Assembly: GCA_036785325.1 (NCBI GenBank)
Contig: JAXIVH010000007.1
Coordinates: 5,891,132-5,955,131, forward strand
Source: Urophycis tenuis
Lineage: Eukaryota; Chordata; Actinopteri; Gadiformes; Phycidae
DNA length: 64,000 nucleotides
Reading direction: 5' to 3'
The notes under the pieces were generated by a model. The model saw only the letters and a list, made by a program, of their open reading frames with translations. It had not been told where the DNA came from and did not search any database. Position 1 is the first letter of the stretch; each line of letters opens with the position of its first letter. Position numbers and translations under genes: made by a program. Positions 33,281 to 44,306 of the stretch are shown piece by piece.

Positions 33281-36200
33281 CTACACTCTTCTCCTCTTGG
33301 CTGTCTTCCTGTTCACACTCGTCCTCTGAGGACAGAGAAATGGAAATCTAACGTGACAGCAATCCAATCTGCAGCCCGGCTTGTGGACGCCACAAAGCTC
33401 AACACACAGCCGAGACAATGGGCCTCTCTGTGTGCGTGGCCGCAGTCCCTCCCCGGCCCGGCCTGGTGAGACAACCATACCTTTGGCAGAGGCCTCCGCG
33501 GCTTCTTGAACTGTGCCGATTCTGTGGAGCGGGACGTTAGGGGAAAAAGTGGATTTCATTCAGGACTCTGTTGACTCGGTTTCGACTTAAGAGTTCTACA
33601 CGAGGCGCTAGTGTCCGGGTTGGACTTACCGGCTTCAGAGGCCAGGTCCGTGTCTCCATCAATGTCCTAAATGCAGAAGACTATTAATATGACAACCTCC
33701 AAATCTCCACAATGGCAGTTGGAGTTGCAGAATTGAGTTCCTTGAAACTGTTAGGATCACTTTGCAATGAAGTACCTAGTAACATGTGAAAATACACAGT
33801 ACTTTTAACTTGCCAGTAAAGAAAACTGGACTTGTGGTAATTTCATATAGACTATACATTTACTTAATTACCAGAAAACATACTATACTGTGATAGATAG
33901 CAATATCGAGATAATGAGAGGGAAAATGACCTCTATGGGGAAAGAAGATATTGGCCATATTGCCCAACCCTAGTTGTTGCCTGTCCAATCATCTACCTCC
34001 TGGATCTACTCTTTCCACTAATTTGGAGGAAAGGGTTCAGGGTTATCTAACAAGCCATCTGGGATCCACCAGTCCTTCAGTGTTACGGCCGAAACCAGAA
34101 ACTGAAAGGGCAGTTAAACGGGAAACGAGGGTCAGATCTCGTTTCCTGTTTCATCAGAGATATTCAAACGAAGAACTTCAGGGGGGTGGATGAGCCTTTC
34201 AGAGGAGACTTTTAAGAAGGGTATTTCTACGGCGGCCATTCTACACAGTGTTGATTCAAAACCTTCACCGGTGCTTTTTAACAGCCCCCGTTGGCCCAGA
34301 TTTGAGCTTGTCTGCTTTCTTTCTTGAGACAAGGCACAACATATCCCCCCTGGCTCTATACCGCGGGGACAACCGGGGACAACGGCGTGGACGTCACCTG
34401 GCCCTCCCCCGGCCGTGGGAGGCGGGGCCCGGGGAGCTGCGCGGAGGCCGGCCTGCTCTCCCTGATGAGGTTCCCCTGCTGGAGCCTCTCCGTCCGGCCG
34501 TGCTCGGCCGCCACGCGCAGGTTCAGGGAGTGGAACGCCGTCTTCACCTCGCCCACGCGGAAGTGCACCGCCGTGCCCTCGAACCACAGGTGGTCGCACG
34601 CGCCCTCCCGGAACCCGGGGGGCTCGTAGTCGGCCGGGGTGACTGAAGGAAGAGGAAGAGATGTGCTGGAAGCAGTGGCGGTTCTACATTGAATTAGGCC
34701 CCGGGCGAGATTCCCTCCGAGCGCCGCGCCCCGCCCCCCCCCCCCCCTCTTTCTGTTGGCACAAACAGAAAGAAAAAGAGAAATATTTCTCAATTGCACA
34801 AATCCCCCGCCCTTGTTGTCCGTTCTATTTCTGGAGACCCAGAAGAGGTGAACACCCCTCCCCTCCCTCCCTTTCTGAAGCAGGGGCGTGATTTGGGAGA
34901 CCGTCCTGACCAGAGTTGAACTGTCGTCGCAGTCCCGTGTCCCCCCCCCCCCCTGTAGCTGCAGGGGGCGACAATTTGCCAATTCCCCACATAGTGACAT
35001 ATAGATTATAGAGAAGCGCTTCGCGGCGCAGATGATTTTTTTTTTTGTTTTTTTTAAGTTCTCGTGCCGCCCCCCCCCCCCCAAAGTGCCGCCCCAGGCG
35101 GCTGCCCGGTCTGCCCGTGCCTACAACCGCCACTGGCTGGAAGAGCCGTATGTTCGTTGCCGGTATTCCAGAGGGTCACAACATTCCCAAGGCCTCATTC
35201 CCAGCCCGCGAGGCAGCTCGGACCGAGGCTACGTTAGCTCATCCTACACAGGCAGTGTGTTGATGAATCTGGGGTTACGTCACCAGGCATACTATGTGCA
35301 CGTGTGCATGTGGTTGAGGGTGGTTGGGTTTGAGCAGCCTCACGCGGCCCGAGTCTGACGTATTAGACTCTAGACTCTGGGTGAGGCTTCACACCGTGGC
35401 ATATTATACAATCCAACAAGATAAACCAGACATCACCGTATCATCACATCAGTCAGGACACCTCTGCTATGCCAGTACTGAACACCAGCTCTGACTGTTA
35501 CAACTCAACCGACTCTGCAATACACCGGTTTGAACATCAACACCTTTGTTCTGGTCGCTGGAAGAGCCCACCTAGATCCTCCTAGGCGTAGTGTGACAGG
35601 TTTTACCTGGTTTGGTTGCAGCCACTTTGTGTCAATAAGAAATTAGCTTGTGTGCATGTCCTGTATAACTCATCACAGAGTTTGTGAGTCTTACTATCGT
35701 CATAGTAGTAAAGTTTCATGGTGAGGTTGATGTCGTTGGGCAGAGTTCCCAGGTTCTGCATGAGCAGGAAGAGTTTCCTGATGAGGAGCACTGAGGCCTT
35801 CTTGGTGTCATCCATGGTGACCTGTGTTTCAACATTCTGGTTCCTGTTGCAGTGTGGGTAATGTAGTTCAACACTCAGCTTAAACACCAGCATAGGCCAT
35901 GGTAGATCATAAACGGACTTTAGCATTATATTTCAAGTATACAAACATATAATCTTTATGAGGTATCTACCCTCACGGGTCAAAACAAGGTACAATATTG
36001 TATATATTGTATTCATCAACCATTTGCTTTAGGCAGTTGTCAAATCAAAACATTGACTTTAAAGTGGGCCCAGTAAACCTTAAAAAGATGTTTTTCCCAA
36101 TATTTTATTTATGCCCATCTATGTTCTACTGATTGATAGATTATCCACTGTGTACTGCATTTACCTGAGGATGTCCATCTGTGGTCCTTTATCTGTGTAC

Positions 36201-37852
36201 TTGAACTTGAACTGGTAGGACTCAATGATGCACTGCCAGGGGAGAGGAGAGGTATTAATGTCGTCACAATAATGATAAATAATATGATTTTTGTCCTCTA
36301 GTAAGTCAGTAAGTACATGTTCAACTTACATTATGGTCATCTGGGTTGGTGTGAACCTTCAACGGAAGTACACATACATTTTTGTGAACAAATTATTGAT
36401 TGCGAAGCAGGCTTCAAATGTTTTTTTAAATAGAACTTACTCACCCCAATGAAAACCATTTGAAGCTGTGTTACAAAATAGAAATAACAAACATGATCAA
36501 GAGAAACCCTGATAAAAAAAAGTGCCATAATATTATATAGAATAAGCTTCATTGACTTACATATCCCTTTTCTAGCGCATCAAAACAGCCCATCATCCTA
36601 CAAAACCGAACGACACATGATTTACCATTTGGCAATAGTAATGCACTGTTTTATTACTGACTGTCTTTCTTCACTAGGAGCACGACTGGACAACATCTCA
36701 ACAAGGCTCAAAGTTTACCATTTCACCACTTTGGAGGCGCCTGGAGTTCTGCAGTCCTGCCGCAAAACTTTGATGCACAGATCTGCACAAAAATGAAACC
36801 CAATGTGTTTCTATGGGGAGCGTGCCTATGTTCCCACAGCCCTATGTTACCACAGCCTTATATTACCACAGCCCTATGTTACCACATTTCTGAGAGTTTT
36901 TTTTTTCCAAATTAGGTCCTATGTTGGGTATGACAAGGTCGGTCCTGTCTGCTACGCTTTTCACCAAATATTGTGGAAAAAAAATTACTCATTCATTTAC
37001 TATTTAAAGTGCTTCCAAAAAATGTTGTGGTAGGATAGGGCATAAATTGAAGGTAAATAAGGAACACTGGACCTAATTTTGAAAATGTCCTAGATTAAGA
37101 TTTTCAAGATTCTTTATTTGTCACATGAATTGTTATACCTGTACAACAAGCAGTGAAATGTACTCCTGACTTCGCTCCAAGACTGCGCTGACACTCAATT
37201 TAAGAAAAGTGGGACCATAGGGTTTCATTTTGAGAAAATCTTTGAAAGGAGACAAATCTTAAAAATATGGGAACATAGGGCCTAATTTTCAAAATGCTCA
37301 GTGAAAAAAAAATCCTTAGAAATGTGGTAACATGGGGCTGTGGGAACATAGGGCTGACCCCTTTCTATGCGTACCCTGTAGTGCGTCGATTGACACACAC
37401 AGAACCAACGCGCACAGCACCGACGCGACAACAGACCCGTTCACCTTCCAGATATCGCGAGCGGTAGGCGTCCTCGGGGAAGATCCCCCTCAGGTAGGTG
37501 ATGGAGGAGACGGCCACGGCCATCATCCGCTTGACGAACACCAGTGACTGCTGCTCGGTCCTCAAATCGCTCTCGAATAGGCCCATCCACTTGAAAGTGC
37601 ATTTTAATCGACATATGTTTCAGAAGTCGTGTCTCTGGATAGCTGAGCATAAGAAACGGTTAGGCTGGTGACCAGTTAGCCATGACACACCAAAACCACA
37701 CGGTGGCACAATTTAGCTTCGAGCGAAATCTGGGAGGGCCTGAAAGGTAACGCAACGTTGGATTTTGCGGCATAGAAATGAACTTAAGACCTAATTCGTA
37801 CCTCGATTGTGTCGCCTTGTTTCTTCCTTGTGCACACTTTACCAGCGGCCAT
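33281..37852 (-). CDS. hormad1: HORMA domain-containing protein 1
   Basis: Meiotic chromosome-axis protein that marks unsynapsed chromosomes and promotes double-strand-break formation and checkpointing. Exons found: 37802-37852, 37445-37589, 36719-36782, 36561-36597, 36445-36465, 36330-36356, 36165-36232, 35695-35843, 34398-34642, 33630-33666, 33481-33521 and 33281-33325, all in phase, total 309 residues. The HORMA core covers roughly residues 25-215: EQQSLVFVKRMMAVAVSSIT, YLRGIFPEDAYRSRYLE, DTKKASVLLIRKLFLLMQNL, LPNDINLTMKLYYYD, PADYEPPGF. The C-terminal tail is short against human (about 394) and ends in a basic NRKTAKRRRV, a likely nuclear signal. An additional exon between 33667 and 34397 cannot be excluded. 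Exon 1 (MAAGKVCTRKK) is supported by phase only. Confidence 0.9.
34673..35135. mobile_element. hAT MITE with perfect 8-bp target duplication
   Basis: 463 bp. Starts CAGTGGCGGTTCTAC and ends as its inverted counterpart (ACAACCGCCACTG). Direct repeats GCTGGAAG flank it exactly at 34665-34672 and 35136-35143. The interior is G/C- and T-run-rich without an open transposase. In HORMAD1 intron 8; unrelated by end sequence to the TAGAGTTG family at 26342. Confidence 0.9.
36825..37352. mobile_element. Non-autonomous DNA element with CCTATGTTCCCACAG termini
   Basis: The left end (36825-36854) starts CCTATGTTCCCACAGCCC and the right end (37323-37352) is its complement with about one mismatch in 30. 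Extra direct copies of CCTATGTTACCACAG follow the left end. Interior motifs such as AACATAGGGCCTAATTTT repeat. No clear target duplication was found, so the superfamily is unknown. Contains a reversed L2 tail fragment. In HORMAD1 intron 2. Confidence 0.7.
37095..37195 (-). mobile_element. L2-type LINE 3' end scrap (tentative)
   Basis: On the minus strand a GACAAATAAAGAATCTTGAA-like terminus resembles the tails at 2096 and 5385. Only about 100 bp remain, nested in the CCTATGTTCC element. Confidence 0.45.
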
Positions 37853-38460
37853 TTTACCTTCCTCACAGAAGCGCCCCCCAAGCTAAACTACAATATATTA
37901 CCCTAAAGTTGTACAAGTACACATTAAAAGTATCGGCAATAGGATGGTAAACCCACGGCGGTGTGATAATTATGCGAACCGGTATGTATTACGAAGTTGG
38001 GTCAATGTTATCACACTCGACGGTTGAACGCGGTTTCTTCGTCAGCGTCCCTTTTCCCGCCAATTGAAGCTTGACGTGGTGTGACGTCAGTAATGGCGAC
38101 TGAACCAGTTCCGCAGAGGTCTGACGTCATTGAGCTACAGGCAAACATTGAAACAGTGCACGCGCGCGCGCGCGCACACAGACACACACACACACAATTT
38201 ATGCCTGCAAACTGCTGAGACATACCGCTAACGGCAACGTCATGTTTTAAACTGGCAAACAAATTAAAAGAAACACAGGTAGGACACTGCTTTAATAGAA
38301 TATTAATAAAATATCTTAATTTTACTTATATTTTGGAGCTCATCTGATAAACACATTATGTAATAATTGATTGATAAGACATGCATTTAAAATAAATTAC
38401 ACCCCACACAACGAATTGCCAACAATATGTAAAGCTACATCATTGAGTTTACAAACGTTA

Positions 38461-38466
38461 TTTATT
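38461..38466 (-). terminator. Probable PRDX1 poly(A) signal
   Basis: AATAAA on the minus strand, 400 bases beyond the PRDX1 stop. Confidence 0.5.
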
Positions 38467-38865
38467 TTAGCAACATTTACATAATCGACAAAAAAAACTG
38501 CCATTGATTTCGGAGTAACTGCCTTTAATATAGGTTCAGCCTGCCCGTTGTCCTTGTACAGTAAAACAGAAATGAGGTACAATCAGCAACAGCTAGACGC
38601 TCCATACACTACATACACATCCACGGGTCCACTGCTCACAGCAGCATCTGTTCTACACAACACAGAGGGACGTATCCATAAAACTGGTCCTCCAGCATCA
38701 CCCCTCCTCCGCTTCCTCCCACAGGCACAGTGGTTGATTGAACTACGGGCTTCCATACATACACGTACATACACACACACAAATATACATATATAAATGT
38801 GATCTCTGGACAGTATCTTCTACAGGAGACTACACAGTCTGGTGGGGGCAGGGGTGTTTCTGGTT

Positions 38866-41153
38866 TCAGTGCTTGGAGAAGAAATCTTTGCTCTTCTCAA
38901 CGTCTGGCTTGATGGTGTCACTTCCTGGTTTCCAGCCGGCGGGGCAGACTGCAAAGACAAACCTGTAATCAACTGGTCTGTGGACTCGCTGCTTAGCATG
39001 TAGCTATAGTTAAAGGAGAGATTACTGTATTTGCGCAAGGGCTCGGCTGTTAGCATGTCCCTTCAGGAAGGTTTAAGTACGAAAAAATGCTGGGGGATAT
39101 ATGTTCAGCATAAATATATATATACGAGAATGTACAGTTCTGTTTGCCTTAGACATGAGCGCATGCATTATTGATTTGGTCACTCAAAAGCTCCACCGTC
39201 TCGTTTGAATTGGTGTTCACATCAGTCTTTGTTGGTGCTGTAATTTAAATATAGACCTGGGACTATTGGACGGCTCAGTTATAGCTACACAGAGAAATAT
39301 GAGACAGGGTTGGTTTCCTCCCCTCTTTCAAAGCAGTTCTGTGCTGTGATAACAAATCCTTTGAACCCAGAGCCGTGGATACTGTGTAAGACTTTCCTTG
39401 GAGAGATAAGGCCCAGAACAGACTGCTGACAGCCAAGAGAAACCGCCTATCATGATCATGGTATCAAAGGTGTACAAGCATTGTACTTAATGTCACCCCT
39501 TTACTACTATCAAGTAAAAATAGCTCATGTAGATAGGGCATCACTTCCTGATACACACTCCACTAAAATCAGGAAGTGATTACACTTTTTGTTTTGTTTT
39601 ACTAACTAGTACCTTTTTTTTTCACTAACTAAATGTGGGGGCCTTAGTTGTCTGCTGCTGCTGCAAGGCCTACCTTCTCCGTATTTGTCGGTGAACTGAA
39701 AGGCCTGGACGAGACGCAGGGTCTCCTCCACCGAGCGGCCCACCGGCAGGTCGTTGATGGTAATCTGACGCAGGATGCCGCTGCCGTCGATGATGAACAG
39801 CCCTCTGGGGGACACAAGACAGGAAATTAAGCCAGCCGCACAGCCACAGGTGCACCAGACACGGCACATTGTTTATATGTTGAGCCAGCTTCGGCTTAAT
39901 TTGTCACCATGTTCATTTCCTAATGCTTTGAAACTGGGAGAGTGTTTTTTGAGTTGCGCTTCTGATGCGATCAGCAGCACATTTTGGGGGGCATTTTCCA
40001 CTCATACAAAAAAACATTAAAAAATGAAAATGACAATGTCTCAGGCAAGTCATGCGATACGTCGACGGTTGGCTTCAGGTCTGGGCGACGACCACAGTGA
40101 GGGACCTTCTGCCGTCTCACCTGAAAGCGATGCCCTCGTCCTCCTTGAGGACACCGTAGTCCGTGGAGATGGTGCGACGCGTGTCCGCCACCAGGGGGAT
40201 GTTCATGTGGCCCAGACCACCCTGCTTACGAGGCATGTTCACCCTGCGAACGCACAAACACAGGTCATGTATTTGCATTTAAAGGATAAATAGGCCTATA
40301 AGCAGTTTCCATGGGGGGGGGGGGGGGGGGGCTCACACACACACACGCACGCACGCACGCACACACACGCACGTTTCGAGAGCCTGGTGCAGTTATTGTA
40401 AGAGGCTGCAGGATTGTCGCGGGTAGGCTGGGTCTGACTCCCAGCCCACAGGTTTCGGGTTCGAAACCCCGCGTGGCGCCGCCTAACTCATCGTCGAGCA
40501 AAGATGCTCAACCCTGTGCTCCTGAACGACACACATCTGAGAAAAGAGTCACCGCAAGTCTCTTCGGATGAGAGAGCCTGCTAAAAAAAAGGGACCAAGA
40601 GAGGCTGGGAGCCGCGTGTGCGTACCACGCAAAGTGGGAGAAGTGGGAGTCGACCGACGCGGCGATGACCTCGCAGCCGATCTTCCGGAAGTCTTCGGCG
40701 GCGTCGCTGAAGGCGATGATCTCCGTGGGGCACACGAAGGTGAAGTCCAGTGGGTAGAAGAAGAACACCACGTACTTCCCTGCATTAAACGGGGGGGGGG
40801 GGGGGGGGGGGAGACGAGCAAAACAAAAACTGACTGTACTGACAAAAAACCCCCTGGAATAAGCCCTTGATCTGCCCGAGACCCAGCCCAACCCCGCCGA
40901 TGATTACAGGGCTTGTTCTTCTGTAGTGCAAATGAGTGTCGTGGATTTCAATGCATCATGGGATTCTCAATTGAATGGGTTTTAATTCCATTGAAGAGAG
41001 GCCCAATCAAAGCCGCCCGGGCCAAGAGGTGCGTGTGTGTGTCCTACCTCTGTAGTCGGAGAGCGAGAGGTCCTGAAACTGCCCATCTGGCATCACTGCC
41101 TTGGCTGTGAAGTCTGGGGCCAGTTTTCCGATCCGTGCATTGCCTGCTGCCAT
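38866..41153 (-). CDS. prdx1: Peroxiredoxin-1 (typical 2-Cys)
   Basis: Thioredoxin-dependent peroxidase and redox sensor, mainly cytosolic. Five coding exons: 41048-41153, 40626-40779, 40121-40243, 39674-39804 and 38866-38948; 198 residues (human 199). The peroxidatic cysteine is C52 in FVCPTE and the resolving cysteine C173 in VCPAGWKPG. The GGLG motif of hyperoxidation-sensitive enzymes is present (QGGLGHMN), but the C-terminal motif reads FF (KDFFSKH) where human PRDX1 has YF. There is no signal peptide, which excludes PRDX4; PRDX2 is less likely on overall similarity. An untranslated first exon ending at about 41853 (donor AG|GTATGT) precedes the ATG exon. Confidence 0.96.
40312..40376. 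repeat. Poly(G) run and CA/CGCA microsatellite
   Basis: About 20 G (40313-40331) followed by a CACACACGCACG array in PRDX1 intron 2. Confidence 0.9.
40385..40500 (+). mobile_element. tRNA-like SINE fragment (tentative)
   Basis: A strong B-box palindrome GGGTTCGAAACCCC lies at 40457-40470, preceded by a tRNA-like anticodon-arm region. The A box is weak. In PRDX1 intron 2. Confidence 0.4.
40791..40811. repeat. Poly(G) run at splice acceptor
   Basis: Twenty-one G on +, read as poly(C) in PRDX1 pre-mRNA 12 bases upstream of the exon 2 acceptor, where it forms the pyrimidine tract. Confidence 0.9.
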
Positions 41154-41852
41154 TTTGAGTCTAACTCCTGAGTCTTTCAGGAAAGGGGGAAGAAAAAAGT
41201 ACACTTTTGTGAACGTCATACGTGAAGCTTCAGAGGAAACAGCATAGTTAGCTTATGTCCAATCTGTTCGTGAATTTCACTTCTTCTTTGCGGAAAAAGA
41301 ACGAATCAACAATAATAAAAAAAAAACAACAACAGGTGTTTCCGAATCGGATCATCGGAGTTCATCAGTCAGGGTGTGATTGATTACACACAGTCACGCA
41401 CTTTGAATGGAAGCCTGGCCAACCCACAAAAAACAATGTTACAGTTTTGTTCTCAAGACTTTTTTTGTACAACCCGTTCATAGACTGACGTGATAAATGT
41501 TACCCACCGACTGACTGTATGTTCCTCCTAGCTTTGAAACGCAGTAACGTCTAAACTAATATAACATCAACTACTAGACAGTGGTAACAGTATTACGAGT
41601 TTTAATGACTTCGATAGATCTTAAGAGGATGGGGTTGACCATGATGGATCATCATGAAGATAAGGACATGAAATGCATTTACAGATTTTTTTTTTTTTTA
41701 AAGTAAGTGCACTCGACAATATCAACAAGCACCAAATAGTAACCATTTGTAATTAAAAAAAAAAAAAAAGTTGCTCCGAATATAACGAAATAGACGCACT
41801 TTTAAATTAATTGAACCGTGCAAGCTTGAAATAAAGCGCTCAAAGAACATAC

Positions 41853-42030
41853 CTCTGCTTCGCTCCGACGACGCCTGTGAGGAAAGAGGAGTGCTCCGCA
41901 CGAGGCTTTGGTTTGGGGCTTTATACACGGGTTCAAATCTCGCGATAACTCCGCACTACGTGCCTTTTCCACGGCTCCCCAGAGTGATGATCTTTCAGTC
42001 TCCTCCAACCACAGCGTGACTTTGCACATT
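41853..42030 (-). promoter_or_regulatory. PRDX1 promoter: TATA box and antioxidant-response-like element
   Basis: On the minus strand the 5' UTR exon ends at the donor GCAGAG|GTATGT (41853). TATAAAG lies at 41919-41925, predicting a start near 41890. GTGACTTTGC on the + strand (42016-42025) fits the antioxidant response core RTGACnnnGC, about 125 bases upstream of that start. PRDX1 is a known NRF2-responsive gene in mammals; use of this site is inferred. Confidence 0.5.
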
Positions 42031-42109
42031 CCACGTCCACGCACAACTCGGCCCGCCTGATACGTGATCTCCTGAGTAAGGATGATAAGGCACAATTGTA
42101 GTAGTTAAA

Positions 42110-43940
<1,831 letters not shown>

Positions 43941-43998
43941 TAAGGCCAACTCCCGCGCCGGGTCACACCCCCGGATATTGAATGTGAAATACACCACA

Positions 43999-44109
43999 TT
44001 TCGCGCCAAATCAAAAACTCAGAATTCCGTCAAAGCCAAAGACGGGAGAGGAGAACCTGCTTTTGTTTTTGTTTTAACCACTCTTCAGCGTTTACCTTAT
44101 CCGTCCAAG
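43999..44109 (+). promoter_or_regulatory. NASP promoter / first untranslated exon with E2F-type box
   Basis: TTTCGCGCCAAA (43999-44010) matches the E2F consensus TTTSSCGC and its inverted form. A donor CCAAG|GTATGT at 44109 probably ends a non-coding first exon, joined to the acceptor at 44298. NASP is a histone chaperone with S-phase-linked expression, so E2F control fits. Transcription start not determinable from sequence. Confidence 0.55.
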
Positions 44110-44306
44110 GTATGTCATAACTTGTTTCATAACTTATTTATATTTCTAAGTGTAATAAACTTCTCATTGCTCATCGTTGTCCGAGTGGCAATCTGCCATT
44201 TAAAAGTCTCGGGTGCTACACTTACCTTCCAATTACATTTTAATGGTTGAAAGACTAACGTGTTATAAACTGATCAACGTCCAAATCTCGACATCCAGCC
44301 CACGAC

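Noticed and set aside
34356..35084. 242-codon minus-strand ORF
   Set aside because: Only its 34398-34642 part is a real HORMAD1 exon; upstream it runs through an intron containing a hAT MITE.
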